Positions 1 to 10,046 of a stretch of 64,000 nt of DNA are shown here, in pieces. This DNA is from Mortierella alpina (lineage: Eukaryota; Mortierellomycota; Mortierellomycetes; Mortierellales; Mortierellaceae). The notes under the pieces are model-generated. The model was not told the origin of the DNA, made no database searches, and saw only the letters and a list, made by a program, of their open reading frames with translations. The stretch covers positions 62,001 to 126,000 of the forward strand of contig JANATF010000019.1 of the NCBI GenBank assembly GCA_029449245.1, given 5' to 3'. Each line of letters begins with the position of its first letter. The first letter of the stretch is position 1. Both the position numbers and the translations under genes were made by a program.

Positions 1-11
1 GTCAGCATAGG

Positions 12-886
12 ATGGCGACGACAACGACCACGCACGCATCGGATCTGTTCTCCAGTAGACGTCTCCCTGCGAAAAAGAGCATCGCATCTGAGCTCGCCAA
101 CGAGCTCCTTACGCTCATCTTCAGAAACCTGATGGACCGCAAGAGCATCCTCAACTGCAGCCTCGTCTCTCCTCACTGGCATGGTCCTGCGAGGATCGAG
201 CTGGCCAGGATCACCCAGGACATGCCCTTTAACGGACAAGGACTCGTCCATGCGATTAGGTAAATCTCCAGAAGAAGACTTTTTTGCGAGCGTGATCAAA
301 TAGGCTTTAAACATAGTTTAAACCTGTCCATTTCACTGTTGCTGATGTTGTTGTTGTTATTGTTGCTGATAATGGCGCTATTGTAGGACGCGATTTGCAG
401 CCGACACGTTCCCATTCTTATCCATGGCGCTATTTGACAAACTGGTGTGCAATCTGTCCGAGCTCTACTATCATTCCAACCCAGAGACAAAAGAAATTTT
501 TGCACCTGCCAGCGCTCCCGACATGCTCTACCACCTGTTCTGGACTTTTCTCTTTATCGACCAGGATTTCCGCAACCCTAGGGCACGGTCCAAGGTCACT
601 TGCAATTACTTTGTGCGCCTGCTTCAAAAGGAATGTGGATATCCTCGAGAGCACTTTGACAAGAAGGTTCTCAAAGTAAGCAACATCACTGGCCTGGAAA
701 ATGAGATTCATACACTTTTTCAACCCTAATTTGCGAGGCATGACAGCAATGATTAACACCCTTGTCAATGCGGTAGAGAATCTATGAAGATATTCTATCC
801 CAGCCCCTTCTACCAGCACCACATCTGATTCGGGCACTACAGGAGACTGAAAGACCGTTGACAGGAGAAGATACGGGGACAGTGGT

Positions 887-917
<31 letters not shown>

Positions 918-1586
918 TGGTCTTCAAGGCCGCGTCTGCACCGGCGGCAAACTTCTCTTAGGAACCTGGCCAATGCACGAACGCTGGGCGAGTCCTTTAA
1001 GCGCGTCCGGCGGTGGTGGAAGAGCATTCGCGACGAAGGCGAACAGAATTCTGCTTCTTGGGTTTCGGACACAGACACAACCTCACCATCACCAGTCCCA
1101 GTACCAATACCAGTACCAGCAGTATCAGGACCGACACCAATACCAACACCAACAACCATACCGGAACCTACTTCCAGTCTCCACCAGCATTCACTCGCCA
1201 TTGCATTCTCCACCTCGCAGCCCGCGTTCGCTGCCCCAACCACACTTATCCACCCAGATCCCAGAGGACCCTTACACTCCAGTACACCATCACTCCCACA
1301 AGAGAACCTGGCCGTCAATCGGTCAATGCGACCGCTCTTTGGAACAAAATCCGATCTGACACTGGAAAGGTCCACGATGAGCAGGAGCACAGGATCGACG
1401 GGCACGATCCTGAGCGAGGGCTTCACCAGTGTACCTCACGGCTGGCATCTCGAGGGCGATGGACTGGACAGGGTTGTCCAGTTCCCAAAGTCATCCAAAC
1501 CCAGCGCACTTGGCTCACAGCACCATATTTTACAATACGCGACATTGATGCACGACATGGACCTTGAAGCCGATACTGGTATATAA
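12..1586 (+). CDS. F-box protein with a partial Sec7-like segment
   Basis: Three exons, 12..259, 387..675 and 777..1586, give 448 aa; both introns are GT-AG and join in frame. Residues about 22-62 look like an F-box (ELANELLTLIFRNL, then CSLVSPHWHG), the Skp1-binding module of SCF ubiquitin ligases. Residues about 97-185 resemble the C-terminal half of a Sec7 Arf-exchange domain: the pattern LFWTFLFIDQDFRNP sits where Sec7 proteins carry a conserved ...MLNTDLHNP-like motif, and it is followed by KvT..yF and RIYEDI. The catalytic glutamate half of Sec7 is not visible, so exchange activity is doubtful. F-box plus Sec7 is known in animal FBXO8. The last exon is mostly disordered, with a GT-dipeptide tract made by a gggaca microsatellite and a Pro/Thr/Ser-rich tail. 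The gene converges on the TEA-factor gene. The F-box is fairly sure; the Sec7 relation is by eye. Confidence 0.6.
888..917 (+). repeat. gggaca hexamer microsatellite, about 5 copies, in coding sequence
   Basis: Five perfect gggaca units encode alternating Gly-Thr in the last exon of the F-box gene. The unit is six bases, so copy-number change would keep the reading frame. Confidence 0.9.
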
Positions 1587-1869
1587 ACCTACTGGGTCAT
1601 ATCTTTTTTCGCAACATCATTTTTTTTTCTTGTAAGCCGAAGCATGTGTAAGGTATGGTCTCTATAGCAACGATAACGGACGATGATAATGTGAATGACA
1701 GAGAAGAGGGTAGTGAGTAGCCTTTATACTTATTTACAATGCCGCCCGTGCAGCGTGAGTGGAGAGGGAGGAGACAAACTGGTCCAAAAAAAAAAAACCT
1801 CTGATCCAGCGCTTGATATAAAAAAATATGTCTGAAAGGAAGACGACAAAGAGATCTATTTACATTTGA
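1587..1869. other. Convergent 3' intergenic region
   Basis: This holds the 3' ends of the F-box gene (+) and the TEA-factor gene (-). It is AT-richer than its surroundings, with T-runs near 1620 and an A-run near 1786, as expected for two facing 3' UTRs. No gene is visible. Confidence 0.6.
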
Positions 1870-4629
1870 CTAGCACATTAATGTCTCCAGCATGTCCGAT
1901 CCGTCCGCGATAAAAAACGTCTCGACATCGCCTTGTCCTCGCTCGAAATCAAACGCCATGACCAACAACGGCGCTGGACTCTCGAAACGCGTGTCCTTGT
2001 CCTCAAAGACCTGTACCACCGACAAATTCGTCAACGCGATCTCAATCTCGCTCCACGTCGATAAACTCCGGATCCCATTCAGGAACGCGCCAAAGAACTG
2101 GTTCACAAACTCAAAATTGTACACGCACTTGCCCTCCACCATCGCGCCTTGCTTGAGCTCCTTGGCCTCCAACACCTTATTCCCAAACGAATAAATCGAC
2201 GTCGTGCACTCCACCATCCGAAACTCGGTCGATTCAAACAAAGACGTGTTGCCAAAGACTCCATCCAGCCCAAGGTTCAGATCGAGCTTGATCTTGAAAA
2301 ACAGGAACGTGCACATGGTCTTTTGGTACAGGTCATACAGCGTCGGGAATTTTTCTTGTGGAAGCTGGTGGACATTGATGCTGCCAAAGGACTGTTGCCC
2401 CAGATCGCTGGATCGTGCGAGGGAATGCATTTGAGGAGCTCCAGGCGACAGGTCCGAGACGTACTCGGTAAAGAGCCCAAAAACGCTGGGCCAAAATGGG
2501 TACGAGATCTCAGAGGCCACATCGCCCATCATCGAGTCCTCTCGACCACCGCAGACACTCCCACGCGTCGCTGGCTGTCCTTTTGCTTCCGAGGCACCGA
2601 TTTCAGAACTAGTGCCAGAGCCAGCACCCGAACTAGGGTTAGAGGCAAAGGCTGTAGGGCTGCTCTTCCAGTGGACGTCTGCAGAAAGAGATACGGCCGA
2701 GTCTGGAATGGAGTCACACTTTAGATACACAGGGTGTCCTAGGAGGCTGCTGGTCAATTGACTATGAAAGCTGTCGGTCATGATGGAAGACAGACTCTGG
2801 GTATGGCGATGTTTTGCTGGCTGCGGCCGCACATGGACCGTTGCGGATCGAGCCATTTGCGGTAGTGCACCGAGATGGAATCCATAGGTGGGGATGGATG
2901 TCGTCGAGTTTCGTCTTTGGTCCATGGGACAAGAGCCTGCCGTCGTCGTCGTCGTTGGAGATATTGGGGACGTTGGTGACACTTCTGGACTCTCACAGGC
3001 TGAGAAATATCCCGAGGAGACATCTATCGTCAATTCATCGTCGCCATCTCCGCTATCCATCAACAGCTTCATGACTACAGACAGGATGAAAAAATATATA
3101 TATATGGATCCTTTAGACATGCGTGCTTCAAGTGCAGAGTGATGAAACGCAGATAGGGATAGAGACTTACAGGCTGCATCGCCCTTGCGAGTATTCTTAA
3201 GGACCTGGATGTGAGAGGAGACCTGTTTGCGCGTCCGCACTTTGTTGGTGCGTTTGTAGATATAGTCGGCAATGAGCTCATTCCTTCCACAGGGCTTTCC
3301 ATCGACAAGCACCTTGCGACGTCCCAGCTTTGGGATCACCTCGAGGGCTATCCGTTTGCGAACATAACAAAAAGCAAAAAAAAATCTCTGTTGAGCAAGA
3401 GTTGGGTGACCAGTGGTGGAAAGAAAAATGTATAAAGGGGGTTGGCCTCCCTTACCATCGTAGAACACCTTCTCGACATCGGCGGGCCATACTTCCTCGC
3501 GATCATTCTTGCACAACTTGTCCTTCACCAGCCGACGCTTGAGAATAGACTGTGTCCGCTGTGGGCCAGTTGTGCCCTGGTTGGGGTGTGACAGGGACGG
3601 TAGTGAGAGCGCAAGCCGTTGTTGCGATTGCTGCTGTTGTTGTTCCTGCTCTAGCGCGTGGTCTCTCTGTAACAGCTGCTGTATAAATGATTGCTGCGAC
3701 GGCGAGGGCGGCGGTACCTGTTTGTGCAAAGGATGCTGCAGTGGGTGTTGTTCAAGGAGCTGGTTTGAAGGCGGTTGTTGCTCTGGTATTTCGACCGTGG
3801 TGGTGGAGTTACTTTGAGGCAAATGTGAGCCTTGGATCGCGTGCATCTGCATGGCCACCAACCCTACGGACGCGATATGCCCGTGCTGCAGCGGATGGTG
3901 GCTTGGCTGCTGCGGCTGCAGGAGTTGGCTAAAGCCTGAACGCGTCAGGTCTAGCGATCCCGACTTGTGATGATGATGGTGGTGGTGATGCTGGTGGTGG
4001 GGGTGCTGAATCATCGGAGAGACAAACGGAGGCGGGGTATGGTGCTGGTGCGTCACCAGCGGCGGTTGCTGAGCTTGCCGGCTGACGCTATGACGCTTGG
4101 CACCGCCTGGCGCCTTGTGAGGGGCCTTCTTTTCTGGCAAAGCCTTGGCCTTGTCGGCAGGTATGGCATCCTTGACCTGAGCAGGCTCCTCGGCGATACC
4201 AGCAGCTACATCCAGCATGTCAAAGTCATGGGAGAGGTCTGTTGGATGATAGCTGGCGCTGTCTGAAACAGCAGCAGCCTGTTGTCCCAACGTTACAGCC
4301 GGAGTGTTTATCTCTGGTGCGGGACTGAGGGGATGGACAGGGCTATGCGAGGCTATGGGGCTGAGCGTGTTTGCGGGGCTGAGAATCGCGTGGAAGAGTT
4401 GGCGATGGAGCGCATCCTGGTCAATGTCGAGATCCAAATGCGAGGCAATGAGCTGCGATGGTGATGGGGTTTGGTAGCTGTGCTGGTCGAGGGTGATGAG
4501 GTCTAGGGACGAAGCCTCTGATTGCGACGGAGACGGCGTCAAGGCAGACAGGTCGAACGGGTGGAGTAGAGACGTGTGGCGGAATGCAGATAATGCGTCT
4601 TCCTCTGCACAAATCATGTCGTTATGCAT
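1870..4629 (-). CDS. TEA/ATTS-domain transcription factor, TEAD-like
   Basis: Exons on the minus strand are 3456..4629, 3171..3347 and 1870..3074, giving 851 aa. The TEA DNA-binding domain is at about residues 372-450. Splicing joins VEKVFYD to [12 protein letters not shown], and the third helix reads [13 protein letters not shown], the family's most conserved segment. The N-terminus is low-complexity, with Ser/Pro, poly-His and poly-Gln typical of an activation region. The C-terminal ~155 residues (about 690-845) contain [24 protein letters not shown] and [15 protein letters not shown], in the order and spacing of the YAP/TAZ-binding beta-sandwich of animal TEADs. The start at 4629 ([11 protein letters not shown]) was chosen over an in-frame ATG-like start at 4836 because the extra segment is translated GA-repeat. 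Both introns are multiples of three and lack stops. Dikaryan relatives are Tec1 and AbaA. The TEA domain is certain; the C-terminal relation is probable. Confidence 0.88.
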   Translation of the reverse strand: MHNDMICAEEDALSAFRHTSLLHPFDLSALTPSPSQSEASSLDLITLDQHSYQTPSPSQLIASHLDLDIDQDALHRQLFHAILSPANTLSPIASHSPVHPLSPAPEINTPAVTLGQQAAAVSDSASYHPTDLSHDFDMLDVAAGIAEEPAQVKDAIPADKAKALPEKKAPHKAPGGAKRHSVSRQAQQPPLVTHQHHTPPPFVSPMIQHPHHQHHHHHHHHKSGSLDLTRSGFSQLLQPQQPSHHPLQHGHIASVGLVAMQMHAIQGSHLPQSNSTTTVEIPEQQPPSNQLLEQHPLQHPLHKQVPPPSPSQQSFIQQLLQRDHALEQEQQQQQSQQRLALSLPSLSHPNQGTTGPQRTQSILKRRLVKDKLCKNDREEVWPADVEKVFYDGKGGQPPLYIFLSTTGHPTLAQQRFFFAFCYVRKRIALEVIPKLGRRKVLVDGKPCGRNELIADYIYKRTNKVRTRKQVSSHIQVLKNTRKGDAACKSLSLSAFHHSALEARMSKGSIYIYFFILSVVMKLLMDSGDGDDELTIDVSSGYFSACESPEVSPTSPISPTTTTTAGSCPMDQRRNSTTSIPTYGFHLGALPQMARSATVHVRPQPAKHRHTQSLSSIMTDSFHSQLTSSLLGHPVYLKCDSIPDSAVSLSADVHWKSSPTAFASNPSSGAGSGTSSEIGASEAKGQPATRGSVCGGREDSMMGDVASEISYPFWPSVFGLFTEYVSDLSPGAPQMHSLARSSDLGQQSFGSINVHQLPQEKFPTLYDLYQKTMCTFLFFKIKLDLNLGLDGVFGNTSLFESTEFRMVECTTSIYSFGNKVLEAKELKQGAMVEGKCVYNFEFVNQFFGAFLNGIRSLSTWSEIEIALTNLSVVQVFEDKDTRFESPAPLLVMAFDFERGQGDVETFFIADGSDMLETLMC
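3958..4010 (-). repeat. Poly-His codon repeat in the TEA-factor gene
   Basis: Imperfect CAC/CAT codons on the minus strand encode a His-rich stretch of about 10 residues in the N-terminal low-complexity part of the transcription factor. Confidence 0.8.
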
Positions 4630-7497
4630 ACTTGCTATGTGCCCGCAATACAACAACCGCGCAGAGAGAGAAAGAGAGAGTGTGAGAGTGAGAAAGTGAG
4701 AGAGTGAGAGTGTGTGAGAGAGAGAGAGAGAGAGAGACGGAGAGATGGGGAAAGAGTAAAAAAAAGTGATGGCAGAAGGAGAGGGACGGGTGCTTCGCCT
4801 AGATTGTAGTATCCAACGCGAGGATCGTTTCAGCAAGACGTGGAGGAAAGACTGAGAATGAGGTGCACCAGAGGCATGGGTTCAGAGGACAGAAAGTGTG
4901 GTAGGAGAGAAAGTTAGAGGAAGAGAGAGAGAGAGAGAAGGAGAGCGAGAGTGAGAGAGACAGTGAGTGAGCGAGTGGGCGCGTGGGTGAGTGAGCAAGA
5001 GAAGAAAGAACGAAGGACGGAAGACCAGAAAGAAAAGAGAGATGAACAGGAGATGAACAGGAGATGAACAGGAGATGAAAGAGAAAGAGAGAGAAGAGAG
5101 AGAAGAGAGAGAAGAGAGAGAAGAGAGAGAGGACAAGAGGAGAAAGAGACGCAAGAAATGAACGCGCGGATGGGTCCTTGCTCCTTGCCAGTCCATAATA
5201 TACAGACACAAGGGGCAGGACAAGCGCACTGAGGAGGGGCACAGGGAAAATGGTGTGTTGATTGTCGACGGCCTCTCCTCTACTGCGCGCTGCTCCTTAT
5301 TCATCCAAGAGAGTATTAAATCGGCAACGCAGCACGCGTCGAAGGAGGGGGCAGAGGACACAGAAGGGCAGGGTATGGGCCTGACTCCCCTGGGCTAGAT
5401 GCAGCGTGTGCGTGCGTGTCTGAGGGTGGACTGTCCCTCTGCGATGTCCTACAGTGCAGATACCTTGTAGCAGCCATCCTCTGGGCTCAACCTCAGCACA
5501 ACAGGGCCCATGGGTAAATCGATCACCGATGAGGCTAGTCAGCCTGACAATGAAAACAAACAAGCAGGCCAGGAGAGGCGAGAGACAGCGACGGAGAGGA
5601 GACGAGGGTGTGCAGGGATAGCACAGACAAAAGACGCGTCGGAAGAGAGGGACGGGGGTGGATGAGGGAGGGGTTATCAGGCCTCACAGTGACGACGACG
5701 GTGTGGTCCGACAGCAACCAGCAGACTGAGCAGACAGGACGAGAGTTCGTCTCCAGCATTGGCCAACACTGTCCACTAAACTCCAGTCAGTGACAAGTGG
5801 AGCATCTATATGAAGGAGTGGTCATGCCATTGTCCACTGCACAAGGCCTTATCAAGGAGTGGGGGGTAGACATAGAGTGGTTGTCCATGGGAGAGTACAA
5901 AAAAGCGCGACAAAGGGCCCTGCAAACCTGTACAATTATAACATACATATTGCGCTCAATGTACTCGTTCTATTCCCTTTTCTATATCTCGTTGTCTCTC
6001 GCTCTCTCTTCTTGGACCGCCTCCTCAGCCTCGAGAAAAGAAGGAGTAAGAGGACTGGACTGGAGTTGTGAACGGGAGAGGGGAGGAAGGGAGGAGCGAG
6101 GGAGGGTGACAAAAGACAAGGTTAAAATGAACGACTGGTTGGTATTGTGAAATCGGCCAAACATCCAGCAACGCAAAACAAATATACTAGGACTCCTACC
6201 ATATCCACACGCGTCAGCTGCATCGGAGAGGAGTGGTTGCGCTAAACTATGAATACGGGCTCCATTCATGGCGCCTTCTTGTTGCAACTTCAGTCAGCAA
6301 AAGCACCTCTGTCTACTTGTAGCACTCTATACTACGCATCTGCAGACGCCGCATAGGCGGCATGAGCGTCATTATTGCCTTCCTCTCTCCGTCCCCCTGT
6401 TCCCTCCACGTTCGGACTCCCTTTCGGGGCAATTATAGGCGGTGTTGTAGCGGAGGTTGCTGTATAGTTTGACTGACACCGAACACAGGGGCGGATAAGC
6501 AGGTTAGCGACGAGGGCATCGTCAGGAGTGCCTGATCCAATAGTGCATGGTCCTTGGTTCTTGGATATCTTGGTCCGTCGTTCTTTTGATCCCTGTCCTT
6601 GGTTCGTTTGCCAAAGGACCCTAATGCCATAGTAGAGGCAAAAGAAGGACCAGAGCAATGACAGCACACACACATAGTTTACAGGCAAATGAGCACGAGG
6701 AAGGAATAGAGAGGAGAGGGCTCCTTTTCTCTGAGGCTTCGTGTGGTTTACGTCGTCCCTGTTTTCTCCTATGCTTCGATCTCGGCATGCAATGGAATCC
6801 TTATAAGAGACACACAGGCAGAGAGAGAATAGAGAGAGATAGAGAGAGACGAATAAAGGGTCAGCATCTTGTGGTCACGCTCGGCGGTGCTTGGATGAGA
6901 TTACAATTGCCGCGTTACATGGCCGTGGAGAGGGGAAATGAAAAGCTGCGGGTCCTGACCTTGACTATCCTGTGCGACTGCCCGAGTCTCAGTTATGAAC
7001 TCATTGCCTATGAACTCATTGCCGGTATCCTCCTCATAATTATGAACTTGCCCAGCTGGTCATATAATTTGTTTGCTACCAAGCATCTTGTTGACTGCGC
7101 ATCTGCCTAAAAGCAAGGAGCATGCTCGAAGACTGAACGATACAACCAGATCCCCTGAAAGTGCTCATGATTCTGCGAAAAGAGTCGCGATTACCGAGAA
7201 ATTACAGGGTCCAGCGCGCACAAGGACAAATCATGGCCACCACCATAGCATAACCCCTTGCTTAGATAAAAAAAAAAAAAGCGCGATTGCAGCTAATGTA
7301 CTAAGCATTATGTAGGGTCGCGAACTGTTGTGAGGCTGCATGATGGCGCATGTGCTTGCGCACTACGCACAGACTTGCTTTGCTTGATCTGCTCATGTAC
7401 AGCATGCAGGGTAGCATGCAGTGTCGCCAATTAACGCGTCATTCGCATGCGGATTGCTTTGGAGATGCTGTATGCGTTTATTTATACTGAAAACCTT
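4630..7497. other. 2.9 kb gene-poor region between the TEA-factor and PPR genes
   Basis: Only short open frames with no family motif are present (the longest is about 150 codons), and several are translated simple repeats. It should hold the TEA-factor promoter and 5' UTR at its left end and the PPR 3' UTR at its right end. No tRNA, transposon end or CRISPR structure is visible. Around 7385-7455 the hexamer gcatgc recurs several times without an obvious reason. Confidence 0.55.
4655..5135. repeat. GA/TC-rich repeats including two tandem arrays
   Basis: There are purine runs at 4661-4740 and 4915-4965. At 5041-5080 an 11-nt unit (gatgaacagga) is repeated about three times, and at 5084-5130 a 9-nt unit (agagagaag) about five times. 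They lie upstream of the TEA-factor start and would read as CT-rich leader or promoter on the minus strand. GA/CT tracts are common near fungal promoters; a role here is inference. Confidence 0.75.
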
Positions 7498-9644
7498 CTA
7501 AGACACGTCGCGGCGGAATGTCTGTGTTGGCGTGAATGCATCGTCAAACTGCTTCGGTGTTCGCCGTCCTCTTGCACTTGAGCTGCTCCTGGGGTATTCC
7601 TTCCTATAATCTCGCTCGATTGATGAATCTGCTGTCTTGTTGAATCCGCCACTGCTGCGTCCGGTTCTCCCCTCTCGTTTCTTCCAAGGTTCACCTCCAT
7701 CTCGCTCCGCTCGCTGCCCAGATCCCGAAATCCTAGATACTCGAGCACTCGTCTCTTCGTCGCCGGTAGTCGCTGAAGCAAAGGGCGATGGTGTTGATGT
7801 CCACCTCGCTGCAGGCTGCTCGCGTCTCCCTGAATCCCTCAAGGCCGATCTCTCATCGTGTTGGGCCAACGCGGCGTCAAGTCGGTTTCCCAGCTCTTCA
7901 GCTTTCTCGAGTTCACGCTCCAGTCTTGCGACATCTGCGGGAGCGCTTGCTTCCCCTTGAACAGGCTTCAGAGCACTCTTGTATATTCGTGTTGCCAAGA
8001 CTGCCAAGTCCGCATTGGCTCTTGGGTATTGGGGACTTGACACCACGCTGGTCCACCGACTCTCGCGCAGTATTTGCAGTGCTTCCGCCTGATGCTTTGT
8101 CTTTAGGGCGCACTTGAGGACAGAGACCAAAGACCAGGCATCTTGCTTATGCACAATTGGATTGATGGGTCGTCGATGGGCCATGTCCTTGTCCTTGTTC
8201 TTGTCGATCAAGTTTCTCATTGCGGAATACATTTCCAGAGTCTTTTCCCAGTTTCTGGCTTTTAGGGCTGCGTCTAAGCCCTGCTGGAAGGTAGAAGGCG
8301 TATGCTGCAGTTCCTGCACATTGATGTCATCCCACGTCTTAATGGCCTCCTCGTACTGTTTGTTCAAGATCTGAATGTGCATCAAGGTCGAAAGAAGCTG
8401 CGAGTCCAGCTTGAAGTCGGGGTAGGTGTGGCGAATGAGGTCCATGTACTGCTGGGCCATGCTGTAGTCTTTGAGTTTGGAGCAGATAGACAAAAGCAGC
8501 TCGACGGTCCTGGGTTGAATGCTATCCTTACGCAAGATGGCTCCAAGCCCAAGTCCTTTACTAGGCGAGATGGCTCTCTCGGTGGCCGTCATGTCCTCGA
8601 GCGCCTTTGATCCTGGTTTGGACACAGCTTTTTGAGTAGTGGGTGTCGATGGCTCTAATCCATAGAGAGACTCTACCAAGCGCAACCCTCTCTTTGCATA
8701 GACCGAACTTCTCGCCTCTCTGCAGGCCAGAAGCATAGCGTCTACCAGGGCTTGATCGAGGTCGATTTGGTCTGGTCTTTGAGTTTTGGCTGCCAAACAA
8801 TCCTCCCAGATCTTCCATGCCTGCTCGAAACCTTTGTCTCCGCCCATCCGCGCCAGCGAATTGATGAGAAGGTTGAATGTGACTACATCGGGCGCATTGG
8901 GGCCCGTGGGGGGCATAGAGTTGTAAACGCTCAGAAGGGATTCATGGTCGTTGCTACGGGCACAGACTTTGAGCAGCGCGTTGGTATGGGCGAGTGTTGG
9001 TGGCGTGTCCTCGCTGTCCTGCATTTGCTGATAAAGGGCCTTGGCTCTAGAAACATTATTGGGAGAGGACGAGTTGATGGCTAGGGCGTTGAAGAGGATG
9101 GTGAAGGTGCGGTCGTTGGGCTCGAAGCCTCGCTTTTTCATCTGTGGTGCGGAGTGGAAGAAAAGAACCTAGCGTTGGTTCGTTGCCACTGCACATGTTG
9201 ATCCTTTAAGCTTCGCTGACCATGCTAGTGACTTACATCGTTCAGTAGCTTCCAAGACTGCGTGGCCTTGCCCAGTCGAGATGACTCTTGGATGAGATGG
9301 TTCCAGACAACTTCGTTCTGGCGACTCTTTGGGGCCTCCAAGACGAGGGTGATGGCCTCGTCCAGCTTCCCGTTGCGAGCAAACTTGAGGACTTTTTCCG
9401 ACAACAGATACGGGTCCTTTGGCAGCGTGATTTTTTTGCTCAGCGCCTTCTTCTCGATAGGAGAGGCCACTGGGGTGGATGTGGAGAAGGCAGCTGTTCT
9501 GGATCGATGGACTACCGAGGTAGCGACGCCTGGGCGAATATGCGTGTGTAGCAGAGCCCTGCCTGAAGCCGCAGGTGCATCCGAGTGTGTCCATGTCCCT
9601 GCTAGCCTCGTGCTGAGAGGGAGGGCGCGCAAGAGGGCAGACAT
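7498..9644 (-). CDS. Mitochondrial pentatricopeptide repeat (PPR) protein
   Basis: Two exons, 9237..9644 and 7498..9141, give 683 aa. The intron (GT-AG, 95 nt) falls inside a PPR motif, joining WKLLND to MKKRGFEPNDRTFTIL. The start at 9644 (MSALLRALPLSTR) opens a basic, Ser-rich presequence ending near RTAAFSTST, typical of mitochondrial import; an in-frame ATG at 9722 would add 26 less typical residues. Several degenerate 35-residue repeats run through about residues 120-420, for example PDVVTFNLLINSLARMGG. The C-terminal ~130 residues are Arg/Ser-rich and probably disordered. PPR proteins bind organelle RNA in processing, stability or translation. A CCM1-type rRNA or intron-processing role is possible but unproven. 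It is divergent with ATM1. Confidence 0.82.
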
Positions 9645-10046
9645 GGTTTTGGAGGACGGAGGAGGAGGACGGGTGGGGGGTGGTTGGCGAAAGAGGAGTG
9701 AAGCAAAGGACCACCCAAACAAAGCGCATATGGCAATTTGTGTTTACCTGCGTGACTGCGGAAGCAGGGCTCAGCTGCACGCACGTCAAAATGCAGCGCT
9801 ATTCGCTCACTCGCCGCCGTTGGACACGGTTGCTCGTCAGCGCATCGCAGCATCCCGTTCCGACATCTCTTTCTCTGTCCACTCTTCCGCTCTCTCTTTC
9901 TCTCTCTCTCCACCCTCTCTCTCCCGCTCCTCTTCATTCCGTCTCTCGCTCCACTCCTCTGCGTTTCGTGGTCGCATCTCATCCATACTGCCGCTTCACT
10001 ACGCGCGTCCTTTGCCTCGCATTGACCACCCCTCTCTCGCCTGGTC
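9645..10046. promoter_or_regulatory. Divergent intergenic region between PPR and ATM1
   Basis: About 400 nt separate two start codons that point away from each other. Both proteins are predicted mitochondrial. The right half (about 9870-9960) is a TC-rich tract on the plus strand, a common fungal promoter or leader feature. Sharing one bidirectional promoter is inference. Confidence 0.5.

Noticed and set aside
782-1426. 214-codon minus-strand frame
   Set aside because: Antisense of the low-complexity last exon of the F-box gene, with Val-Pro runs from the microsatellite.
1870-4836. Unspliced 988-codon reading of the TEA-factor locus as the main product
   Set aside because: Both introns have good splice sites, and removing them restores an uninterrupted TEA domain.
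5041-5135. Possible CRISPR-like array
   Set aside because: Units are 9-11 nt and contiguous, without spacers, in a eukaryotic context.
4799-5361. Overlapping Ser/Leu-rich minus-strand frames upstream of the TEA-factor gene
   Set aside because: They are translations of CT repeats in several frames at once, so not selected coding sequence.
5797-6150. 117-codon plus-strand frame with a hydrophobic stretch
   Set aside because: No family motif, repeat-like second half and no splice-compatible neighbour.
6332-6688. 118-codon minus-strand frame with a hydrophobic N-terminus
   Set aside because: It could pass for a signal anchor, but nothing else supports a gene and the rest is featureless.
6658-7110. 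150-codon plus-strand frame
   Set aside because: Composition follows local repeats; no domain or start context supports it.
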